Shown here: in pieces, positions 1-7,116 of the stretch | Position numbering within the stretch: the stretch's first letter is position 1 | Layout: the number at the start of each line of letters is the position of its first letter | Position numbers and translations under genes: made by a program | DNA from: JBBRGG01 sp038240875 | Lineage (GTDB): Bacteria > Planctomycetota > Phycisphaerae > Phycisphaerales > UBA1924 | Direction: 5' to 3' | DNA: 12,077 nucleotides | NCBI GenBank assembly: GCA_038240875.1 | Contig: JBBRGG010000101.1 | Location: forward strand, 1-12,077 | The notes under the pieces: model-generated | The model's database searches: none | Told to the model about the DNA's origin: nothing | The model's input: the letters and a program-made list of their open reading frames with translations, nothing else

Positions 1-629
1 TGCCCATGGACAAGATGAAGCAGGTCGCTTCCTAGATTAAAAAAATCCTCTTCGATAAGGGCATCAAGCCAATCCAGGTCATCGAGCTCATGAACGTTCT
101 AAGCGAGAAGGCTCGTCGCGACGGCATTCTTGCACTTGAAGGTGAAGTGAGCAATATCGGTGATCCATTCCTCGCCGCTGGCCTCAAAATGGCAATCGAT
201 GGCGTCGAGACGGGCAACATCGAATCCACGCTGCGTTGGAAGTTGTCGCCATGCAAGAACGACACAAGGTAGGAAAGAAATTCTTCGACCTTATCAAGCT
301 TTTTTGGCACTGGTAATGGCCTTGTAGAAACGCTCGTCGGCCAGGTCAGTATGTTCGGGCAGCTTGCGTCAACTGACATCGGCGCACTGGGCTACGCGCT
401 GGCAATTGCCGTCGTCGCGACGATGTACGGCGCGATGATCGCCAACGCGATCTGCGGGCCCATCGGCGACAAGCTGGGCATGCACTCGAGCGAAGAAGTT
501 CTTGGCCGCGAGATGATGGTCCAAGGCATCATGTCCATCCAAAGTGGCGACAACCCACGCGTCACGCTGGACAAGATGCTCGCGTTCATCCCGGCGCCCG
601 GCCGTGCCCGGTTTCGTGCCGCTGTATAA
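1..629 (+). pseudogene. motA: motA, flagellar motor stator subunit A, 5'-partial and broken
   Basis: MotA forms the proton- or sodium-driven stator with MotB in the inner membrane. The window opens in the cytoplasmic loop; the first two membrane helices lie upstream. The loop signature KARRDGILALE (about 108-140) and DPFLAAGLKMAIDG match MotA closely, including the charged Arg and Glu of that loop. The last two helices are readable at about 306-460 (LVGQVSMFGQL; ALAIAVVATMYGAMIANA). The reading frame is not continuous. There is an in-frame TAG at 33-35. Near 236 the frame must step back one base to read LEVVAMQERHKVGKKFFDL (236-292). At the T6 run 300-305 one base must be skipped to return to the original frame. 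The usual Ala-Pro-Ala at the start of helix 3 reads as Gly-Thr-Gly-Asn, so the conserved helix-3 proline is missing. Either this is a decayed gene or the sequence has errors here; I cannot separate the two from one sequence. Confidence 0.8.
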
Positions 630-784
630 GCGTTCTCCGCAAATCTTGCTCGGATCGCCTTCGCAAACCAGATTCGTTCCATCAATTATCACGATTCATA
701 CTCGCCTTGCAACAAACTAACCTTGCGTCAAACTCGCCTTTGCTTGTGAGCAACACCCATTTCTGACGTAAACAAAGAAGGTAA

Positions 785-1772
785 AGGCGAAAGCAGGGCT
801 CACACAGCGGTAGTGGCGGTGGCAGTGGTAACGGCCACGGCGGCGGCCATGGTGGTGGCGGGCACGAAGAAGCGTACGAGGGCGCGCCCGAGTGGCTCAT
901 CTCCTTCGTCGATAACGTCGCGCTCATGATGAGCTTTTTTCGTCATTCTTCTAGCGATGAACATGGGTCCCAAAGGCGGTGGCGAAGACCAAACCGAGGA
1001 CGCCGGTGGTGGCGGCGCTTCCACGCAGCTAGACATGGTGGATTTCGTCCTTGGAATGCGCGAAGCCTTCAATAACACCATCAGTGAAAGCTCCACCCGC
1101 GCCGAAGAAGCCTCATTTTTCCGCCGAATGCGCGAACGCAAGGATGGCGAAGGCCGCCCCGAATCCCAAGCTGGCAAAGACCCCGAAGGCGGCGCCATCC
1201 GCCCCAGCAATTACCGCAACGTTGTCTGCAATGTTGAGTTTGTCGATCGCTCCGCACTCCTTGCTTCAACCGATCGTGTGGCACTCCGCGACGCCGCAGA
1301 ACATATCTGCGGCCAGCGATTGATCATCGACGTGCGCGGACACGTAAGCCCTTACGAATCAATGCGCAATCAGCATGTCGCAATGCAACTTTCCTATGAA
1401 CGAGCGATGGCTGATGCGAACGTGCTCGTTGAGTCGGGCATTCCTTGGGATCACTTGCGAGTCGTCGCCGTCGGCGATCACGACCGGCTCGTGCCTCGTG
1501 CCAACAACCGCTCGCAAGACCGAACAAATCAACGCGCTGAAATTGTCATCATCAACGAAGCGATAGCCGCCGACCCGTACGCCGCACCTGCGGCTAAAGC
1601 ACGCGCACCATCGGACCGCACCGAAAGAGCTGGCTTATACGAAGCGACAACTGATGCGTCGGGTGAAGCAGGTGAAGCAGGTGTAGCAGGTGTAGCAGCT
1701 CCGCAAGATACGTCCGCCGAAGAAGCCGTCGATATACATGAAGGATCAAAGGACTCACGCGGGCATCATTAA
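785..1772 (+). pseudogene. motB: motB, flagellar motor stator subunit B, broken N-terminal part
   Basis: MotB anchors the stator to peptidoglycan. A first segment (785-940) encodes a Gly/Ser/His-rich stretch followed by the single membrane helix: PEWLISFVDNVALMMSFF holds the Asp that carries the ion in MotB. At the T6 run 935-940 one base must be skipped to continue as VILLAMNMG in the frame that stays open to 1772. The part after the shift (from the ATG at 957, 271 codons) has a Gly/Thr-rich linker and an OmpA/MotB-like domain at about residues 86-200 of that part, with LSYERA and TNQRAEIVI matching the family. The usual GHTD reads GHVS, so one peptidoglycan-contact Asp seems replaced. A Gly/Glu/Val/Ala repeat and an acidic, His-ending tail follow. 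No ATG starts the first segment (a TAA lies at 782-784, and 630-784 shows no other gene), so the start is lost or hidden by small indels. The 957 ATG alone would give a protein lacking the membrane helix. Confidence 0.75.
1662..1697 (+). repeat. four 9-bp tandem repeats within motB
   Basis: Two copies of GGTGAAGCA are followed by two copies of GGTGTAGCA, encoding Gly-Glu-Ala twice and Gly-Val-Ala twice. The unit is a multiple of three, so changes in copy number would keep the frame. It lies in the C-terminal tail after the OmpA-like domain. Confidence 0.85.
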
Positions 1773-1811
1773 CGCGCGAACCACGCGAGCCATCCAGCCT
1801 GATTCGCCAAT

Positions 1812-3263
1812 TCAACGAACCACTTCACTCACCACAACGCCATCGACCACGACGCCAACGCAGTGTGTGGTGTACTCGAATGGATCGCCGTCGTAGAGCG
1901 CGATGTCACCATCTTTGCCGATAGCAAGCGACCCGATTCGTGCGTCAGCTTTCAAGATTCTGGCGGCATCAATCGTAATGCTCGCGAGCGCTTCGTCAAA
2001 GCTCAGGCCATTGGCCGCAGCAATCGCCGCCTCAAGCAGCACTACGCGAGTCTTGGGCACATACGCCTCAAAACCGCTTTGAATCGCAAAACGAACACCC
2101 GCTTTGCGAAGTAGCGACGCGGTTTCAAATGAGAGATTTTCAGATTCGCCTGAGGCACGTTGCATCGATGGATGCAGAATCACGTCAACGCCCGCAGCTT
2201 TGATTTGGTCGGCGAGCATGTACGATTCTGCGCCGCCATCGAGTATGAGCGTGATATCAAACTCTTTAGCGAGCCGCAACGCCGAGGAGATATCTTGCGC
2301 GCGATTCGCCGTCACGATCAAAGGCACTTGTTTCCGCAGCACCGCGCCCAACGCTTCCTTGCGTAGATCACGATCTAGCGGCGTGGCGGTCGCTGGCTCG
2401 ATGGCATTGGTTGCGACAGGAACAGAGGCAGCAGGAGTAGATGCTATTGGCGGAACCGTAGCAGCATCAGTTGGTGTGCTGCTTGCAGGCGAAACTTGCG
2501 AATCCGCTGGTTTCGCTTCCGCTGGTGCAGCCTCGGACAGATCTTTAGCCTTCTTCGCTGCTTCTGCTTCTTCGCGCGATCGCTTCTCCATTTCTCCGCG
2601 AACGTTGAGTAGTTCCTGGCGGAGCATCGCCATCTGCTTGGCACGAGTTCCAGGCGACCCGCCGGCGCGTGTCGAATTTGGACCCAGCGTCGCTACGACC
2701 GCGGTCATAGCAATCACAACCGACGCATCAACCGAGTCGCCAACGGTCTTGATGAGCGCGGTTTGGCCCGAAACTAGTTCGCCCGGAGCTTGCCCGGCAT
2801 TGACCGCTGTCACGCCAAAGGACCGCAGATACGCGACCAGCGCGTCCATCGGGTTGTACGCATCAATTGCCCGAAGTTCAGGCTGGATCGGCCCGGATCG
2901 ATCAAGCTGATCTTGATCCTGCCTTTGGTTGTACAACCCCGACAATCCTACCGTTGCTCGCGCGTCAACGAGCCCGGGCGTCGCGACGACCGCTTCGAGC
3001 ACGCGATATCCCTCTGGAATCTTTGTCGTGGCCCAAGGGCCGATCGCGACAATCTTGCCATCGGTCACGATGACCACGCCATCGGCAATCGCGGCTCCAT
3101 CCATCGTGTGCAGCGTCTTTGCCTTTACTGCGACCTGCGCGTTCGTGCTCGCGATCGATATCGACAACGACATCAAGGCCGCAGCGGTGCCAACCACTCG
3201 AGCGACCTGTGCGACGCGGGAAACACGCGCGACCCATCGCGAGCACACGTTGTTTGAGCGCAT
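1812..3263 (-). CDS. exported amidohydrolase-fold protein, metal ligands lost (likely pseudoenzyme)
   Basis: The 483-residue product has a basic N-terminus and a hydrophobic stretch (about residues 20-42, ending SIASTNA) typical of a signal peptide, so it is probably exported. The fold is amidohydrolase: an N-terminal beta segment (DGVVIVTDGKIVAIGP), a TPGLVDA strand, and the C-terminal ARIGSLAIGKDGDIALYDGDP block. It is clearly a paralogue of its upstream neighbour, sharing the MRSN start, DRS.P.QPE and LVSGQT-type blocks. The metal site is gone: DTHSH of the neighbour reads DARAT (residues 100-104), HHHTHRADD reads VTANRAQD, LHHTSEA reads LDGGAES, and MHTDD reads IQSGF. A charged then Ala/Pro/Thr-rich insert of about 80 residues (roughly 230-310) interrupts the barrel. 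ATG 3263 was chosen over an upstream in-frame ATG at 3377 because it begins the signal peptide and follows a GGAGG. It starts two bases after the neighbour's stop, so the two are surely co-transcribed. A structural partner or regulatory role is inference. Confidence 0.82.
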   Translation of the reverse strand: MRSNNVCSRWVARVSRVAQVARVVGTAAALMSLSISIASTNAQVAVKAKTLHTMDGAAIADGVVIVTDGKIVAIGPWATTKIPEGYRVLEAVVATPGLVDARATVGLSGLYNQRQDQDQLDRSGPIQPELRAIDAYNPMDALVAYLRSFGVTAVNAGQAPGELVSGQTALIKTVGDSVDASVVIAMTAVVATLGPNSTRAGGSPGTRAKQMAMLRQELLNVRGEMEKRSREEAEAAKKAKDLSEAAPAEAKPADSQVSPASSTPTDAATVPPIASTPAASVPVATNAIEPATATPLDRDLRKEALGAVLRKQVPLIVTANRAQDISSALRLAKEFDITLILDGGAESYMLADQIKAAGVDVILHPSMQRASGESENLSFETASLLRKAGVRFAIQSGFEAYVPKTRVVLLEAAIAAANGLSFDEALASITIDAARILKADARIGSLAIGKDGDIALYDGDPFEYTTHCVGVVVDGVVVSEVVR

Positions 3264-3265
3264 CT

Positions 3266-4753
3266 TCACTGGCCACCTCCACTCGAAGAATTGGATCCTT
3301 GCGTTGAACCCCCACCACTCGCACCACCACTTCCCCACTGCTTGCCACCAAACCAGAACCCATCTTGCGCGCAGCACAGATAGATCGCCTGATCTTTACC
3401 TGCTCCAGGACCGCCCACCGCAAATAGCCGATCGTCGGCGTTGGATCGATCAAAGACTCGCACGCCTTCGATCCACGTTTCAAGCACATGCGTGTACACA
3501 CTCAGCGGATCGCCACTCAGGATAATAAAATCCGCGTCCTTGCCCGCCTCAAGCGAACCTACACGATCAGCCAGATCAAGCTGCTCGGCAGCAACTAGCG
3601 TGAGAGCCTTCAACGCACCCTCACGAGTCATGCCAGCACGCACGGCGAGCGCCGCGGACCGCAAGAACAACCGTGAATCCGTGATCCAGTCATCGGTGTG
3701 CATGCTGACGCGCACGCCCGCCCTTTCAAGTATACCGCCGGTTTTCCAATTCAGTTCCGCTGCTTCGAGCTTGCCGCCCGGTGAGTCCACCAAGATAATC
3801 GAGCACGAAACGCCTGCCTTGGCAATTGCGTCGGGTATCTTCCACGCTTCGCTGGTGTGGTGCAGCACGACGCGAAAGCCAAACTCTTCGCGTAAGCGCA
3901 GCACCGTCAAAATGTCATCAGCGCGGTGTGTGTGATGGTGCACGATGCGCTTGCCTTCGAGAATCTCAACAAGTGTCTCTAACGCAAGATCACGCGTAGG
4001 CGCTTTAGCCGGGTCCATCGTGCCATCGGGCAACTTCGCCGCGTCGAGTTTGGCTTTGTATTCCCGAGCTTTGATGAATCGCTCGCGCACGATCGCCGCC
4101 GACTTGGCTCGCGTGCCCGAGAATGGCGGATCACCCAACGAGTTGGTTCCGTTCGCCATCTTCACGCCCCACATCGGCTCACCTAGTTTGTCCACAATAA
4201 ACAAGTCATCAACCCGCTCCGGAGCCTTCCCGCCAGGCCTTCTAGGCTTCGCGTACAGCGTTTGCCCCGAGAGCAAGTGCCCCGACCCCGGCATTATGTT
4301 CATCGTGGTAATGCCGCCCGCCAAGACTCTTCGAAACCCCGAATCCTTTGGGTTGATCGAATCCATAATCCTGCATTCGGGCTGCATGGGCGAAGACCGA
4401 TCCGCGCTCGCTACCCCACCCACGTGCGAATGTGTATCTACCAACCCAGCCATAATCGTCTTGCCTGCCACATCGACAACCACCGCCCCATCGGGCACAG
4501 CAATCTCCCCGGTTTTCCCAACCGCGACGATCTTTCCTTCGCGCACGATGAGCACGCCATCGGCTAGCTCCGGCCCGGCAATTGGTATGACGCGACCACC
4601 GACAAACACCATTGTTTGCCCCGCATTTGGCCTCGTCGGCTTTGCCTCATCCGCCTTGGGCGTGGTAGTCACGCCTTGTCCAAAGCAAACCAGCGTGACC
4701 GCCGCCACAACCACAACCATGACCACCACTCGAAGTACATCGTTCGATCTCAT
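3266..4753 (-). CDS. exported metal-dependent amidohydrolase
   Basis: The 495-residue product belongs to the amidohydrolase superfamily (imidazolonepropionase-like/cytosolic-deaminase-like branch), TIM-barrel hydrolases that cleave C-N bonds with one or two metal ions; the substrate cannot be read from sequence. Residues 1-26 (MRSNDVLRVVVMVVVVAAV...) form a signal peptide, so it acts outside the cytoplasm. Then come the small N-terminal beta domain (ADGVLIVREGKIVAVG, about 64-79), the metal motif DTHSH (H108, H110), HHHTHRADDI, VVLHHTSEA and VSMHTDDW, which supply the remaining His and Asp ligands, and the closing block DRVGSLEAGKDADFIILSGDP. The C-terminus is a Gly/Ser/Gln-rich tail of about 25 residues, unusual for the family. 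ATG 4753 was chosen because it begins the signal peptide; an in-frame ATG at 4873 would add 40 residues of unrelated sequence and run almost into the divergent gene. It is first in a two-gene operon with the ligand-less paralogue. Confidence 0.88.
   Translation of the reverse strand: MRSNDVLRVVVMVVVVAAVTLVCFGQGVTTTPKADEAKPTRPNAGQTMVFVGGRVIPIAGPELADGVLIVREGKIVAVGKTGEIAVPDGAVVVDVAGKTIMAGLVDTHSHVGGVASADRSSPMQPECRIMDSINPKDSGFRRVLAGGITTMNIMPGSGHLLSGQTLYAKPRRPGGKAPERVDDLFIVDKLGEPMWGVKMANGTNSLGDPPFSGTRAKSAAIVRERFIKAREYKAKLDAAKLPDGTMDPAKAPTRDLALETLVEILEGKRIVHHHTHRADDILTVLRLREEFGFRVVLHHTSEAWKIPDAIAKAGVSCSIILVDSPGGKLEAAELNWKTGGILERAGVRVSMHTDDWITDSRLFLRSAALAVRAGMTREGALKALTLVAAEQLDLADRVGSLEAGKDADFIILSGDPLSVYTHVLETWIEGVRVFDRSNADDRLFAVGGPGAGKDQAIYLCCAQDGFWFGGKQWGSGGASGGGSTQGSNSSSGGGQ
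3276..3280 (-). promoter_or_regulatory. ribosome binding site deciding the 3263 start
   Basis: On the minus strand GGAGG lies 12 bases before the ATG at 3263, inside the last codons of the upstream amidohydrolase. It supports this start over the in-frame ATG at 3377 and suggests translational coupling of the two genes. Confidence 0.5.
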
Positions 4754-4878
4754 GCCACCACAATACACGATTTTCGCTCCCTTCTCACACCTCAAACCAA
4801 CTCTCCTCACACTTTCTTTAATATGATCCGCCAAATCACTTTCCCGAGACCACGATTCTGAAGACCAAGGCACGTCCT
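4754..4878. promoter_or_regulatory. divergent intergenic region with candidate promoters
   Basis: These 125 bases separate the minus-strand amidohydrolase operon from the plus-strand bisphosphatase and must hold both sets of start signals. The most AT-rich stretch is TTTAATATGATC (about 4817-4828). TATGAT (4822-4827) could serve as a -10 box for the plus gene, with about 50 bases of leader, but I see no convincing -35 box. No clear Shine-Dalgarno precedes the ATG at 4879. Confidence 0.3.
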
Positions 4879-6852
4879 ATGCACACTCCCGCGCTCGATA
4901 CACTCGAACAAAAATCCTCTCTCGCATCTCTCGACAGCCACGACGCGCACCTCGCCGCCCTCGCCCTCCACTTCAAGTCCGCAGAGGCCGCCGCCATCGA
5001 AGCCGCAGCACTTCGCGCTTCCCTCGTCCTCCCTCGTGGCGTAATCCACGTCATCAGCGACGTCCATGGCGAAGACGTCAAACTTCGCCACGTCATCAAC
5101 AACGCCTCGGGTGAACTCCGCCGCCTGGTTGATCGCATCCTCGCAACCAAGCTGACCGAAGCCGAAAGAGCCCAGTTTCTCGCCGTCCTCTACTATCCGC
5201 GCGAAGCCATCAACCGCTTCTCGCGCGACATCGTCGCCTCGGGCAAGCGTCACGATTGGGTCCACCGTACCCTCGAACTTCAATTCGAGATCGTCCGCGA
5301 ACTTCGCGCACAATACCGCCGCGTTCACTTTGAAGCGCTCATCACCGGCCCCTACCGCGAACTCTTCATCGAGCTTGGCAGCGGCCAACGCCCTCACTAC
5401 GTTCGCGCCATGCTCGAAGGCCTGATGGTTGACGATCGCGATTGGGGCGCAGTCCGCGCCGGCGCACGCCTCATCCGTAATCTCTCCTGCGAAGAACTCC
5501 TGGTCATCGGCGACCTCGGCGACCGCGGCCCTCGCATGGACCGCGTCATCGACACCCTCATGCGCCAACCCCAATGCGAAGTCCTCTGGGGCAACCATGA
5601 CATGATCTGGCTCGGCGCTCACTTGGGCCACGAACCTTGCATTCTCACAGTGCTTCGATTTAGCGCTCGCTACCGCCGTGCCTCACAGCTCGAAGAAGGC
5701 TACGGCATCCTCACCACCCCGCTCGAAAGCCTCGTCCGCTCCTGCTATGCCGATGATCCCGCCAAACGCTTCTATGCAATGGGTGAAGGCCACCGCGATT
5801 CTCTCACCGTCGCGCGCATGCAAAAAGCCATCGCCATCATGCAGTTCAAAGCCGAAGGCCAGATGATCCAAAAGCACCCCGAGTGGAACATCGACCACCG
5901 CCGCCTTCTCCACAAAATTCGCTTCGACAACGGCAAGGCAATCGCCGTCGAAATCGATGGCGTCCTCCACCTCATGGCGGACCAAAACCTTCCCACCATC
6001 AACCCCGCCGACCCCTACGCATACAACTCCGAAGAAACCGCATGCCTCGCTCGCCTCAAAGAATCCTTCACTCGTTCGATGAAGCTCCGCGACCACATGG
6101 AATGGATGGTCAAGCATGGCGGCATGTGGACCCGCCGCGACGAAGTCCTCTTCTTCCACGCCTGCGTACCCGTCAACAACGATGGCTCGCTCCAATCTCT
6201 CACCGTCGATGGCCGCGAAGTCGCAGGCCGCGAAATGATGGACGCCCTCACCAGCGTCGTCCGAAGAGCCATGCGCAAACGCTGGTTCGCAATCGACACC
6301 GATGCCGACTGGATCTGGTACCTCTGGTGTGGCCCGCGCTCGCCCCTCTTTGGCAAAGACGCGATCACCACCTTCGAATCATCTTTCATCGATGACAAAG
6401 CCACCCACAAGGAACACAAAAACGCCTACTTCGACCTCATGAACAACGCCGATTTCATCAAACGCATCGGCCGCGACTTTGGCATGGGTGACGATGTCCT
6501 GATCGTCAACGGTCACGTCCCCGTTAAAATCGAAAAAGGCGAACAACCAATCAAATCCGGTGGCAACGCTATCACCATCGATGGCGCCTTCTCCCAAGCC
6601 TATGGCGACCGCGGCTACACAATGGTCATCCGCCCCGATCGCATCGACCTCGCCGAACACGCACCATTCAGCGGCGTCTCCCACGTCATCGACCACGGCG
6701 GGGACATCTTTCCCACTGTCACCTCCGTCCGCCAATTTCCCACCCTCCGCACCATCGCCCACACCCGCAGCGGCGTAATCATCACTGCCCGCATCACCGC
6801 CCTTGAAAGCCTCGTTCGCGCCTATCACGAGGGCAACGTTCGCCAACGATGA
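4879..6852 (+). CDS. fbp: fructose-1,6-bisphosphatase, class III
   Basis: It hydrolyses fructose 1,6-bisphosphate to fructose 6-phosphate in gluconeogenesis and is a cytoplasmic, metal-dependent calcineurin-like phosphoesterase, unrelated to class I/II enzymes. The 657 residues are close to the Bacillus subtilis enzyme (about 670). Motifs in order: VISDVHGE (D61, H63) followed by KLRHVINNASG, a class III hallmark; GDLGDRG (211-217); GNHD (238-241); and, near 543, VNGHVPVK followed by KGEQPIKSGGN, IDGAFSQAYGDRGYTM and a final AEHAPF. No signal peptide or membrane segment is present. The start gives about 50 residues before the phosphatase core, as in the family. The gene appears monocistronic: it diverges from the amidohydrolases and lies 264 bases before the kinase. 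Codon use (C-ending) is like the rest of the plus-strand block. Confidence 0.95.
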   Translation: MHTPALDTLEQKSSLASLDSHDAHLAALALHFKSAEAAAIEAAALRASLVLPRGVIHVISDVHGEDVKLRHVINNASGELRRLVDRILATKLTEAERAQFLAVLYYPREAINRFSRDIVASGKRHDWVHRTLELQFEIVRELRAQYRRVHFEALITGPYRELFIELGSGQRPHYVRAMLEGLMVDDRDWGAVRAGARLIRNLSCEELLVIGDLGDRGPRMDRVIDTLMRQPQCEVLWGNHDMIWLGAHLGHEPCILTVLRFSARYRRASQLEEGYGILTTPLESLVRSCYADDPAKRFYAMGEGHRDSLTVARMQKAIAIMQFKAEGQMIQKHPEWNIDHRRLLHKIRFDNGKAIAVEIDGVLHLMADQNLPTINPADPYAYNSEETACLARLKESFTRSMKLRDHMEWMVKHGGMWTRRDEVLFFHACVPVNNDGSLQSLTVDGREVAGREMMDALTSVVRRAMRKRWFAIDTDADWIWYLWCGPRSPLFGKDAITTFESSFIDDKATHKEHKNAYFDLMNNADFIKRIGRDFGMGDDVLIVNGHVPVKIEKGEQPIKSGGNAITIDGAFSQAYGDRGYTMVIRPDRIDLAEHAPFSGVSHVIDHGGDIFPTVTSVRQFPTLRTIAHTRSGVIITARITALESLVRAYHEGNVRQR

Positions 6853-6914
6853 TTTCCCTGCCAAACCCATCACCTTTGATGCGACAATCTCTATTTCCAA
6901 CAGCCTAGCCACTA

Positions 6915-6928
6915 GCATGGTACCATGC
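6915..6928. promoter_or_regulatory. perfect 14-bp palindrome in the gap before the kinase gene
   Basis: GCATGGTACCATGC reads identically on both strands. It lies 62 bases after the bisphosphatase stop and 188 bases before the kinase start, in a 264-base gap holding no gene. It has no spacer loop and no following T-run, so it fits a dimer-bound operator better than a terminator. GTAATTC occurs twice further on (in TGTGTAATTCCC near 6980 and CATGTAATTCAC near 7041). I saw no clear -35/-10 pair. Confidence 0.4.
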
Positions 6929-7106
6929 GTCACTCCGCACCTCGATTTACACAGTTGTGCCGTACGCTCCGGCCCCCAGTGTGTAATTCCCACCGAACTG
7001 TTCCACACATATACATGGCATCTACTTCCCGTCTAGCTCGCATGTAATTCACACACATTCGTCCATCCAAACACTCTCCGCATCCACCTTTCACCATCGC
7101 CAAAGA

Positions 7107-7112
7107 TAAGGA
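7107..7112 (+). promoter_or_regulatory. ribosome binding site of the kinase gene
   Basis: TAAGGA ends four bases before the ATG at 7117. It is one of the few recognisable Shine-Dalgarno sequences in the window and supports this start. Confidence 0.5.
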
Positions 7113-7116
7113 TTTC

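Noticed and set aside
957..1772. Calling motB from the ATG at 957 as an intact gene
   Set aside because: The conserved membrane helix with the essential Asp lies upstream in another frame (about 890-940), so this ATG is internal to the original gene.
1773..1811. A terminator between the convergent motB and amidohydrolase genes
   Set aside because: Only a four-base CGCG stem (CGCGAACCACGCG) is visible with no T-run, too weak to call.
1812..4826. Long plus-strand open frames (2104-2910, 2929-3525, 3945-4826) opposite the amidohydrolases
   Set aside because: Their translations are Ser/Ala/Arg-rich with no family motif, while the minus strand encodes clear amidohydrolase motifs, so they are antisense shadows.
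4807..5631. A 274-codon minus-strand open frame overlapping the bisphosphatase start
   Set aside because: It lies opposite the conserved class III bisphosphatase core, is rich in Ala/Asp/Glu typical of an antisense frame, and matches nothing I recognise.
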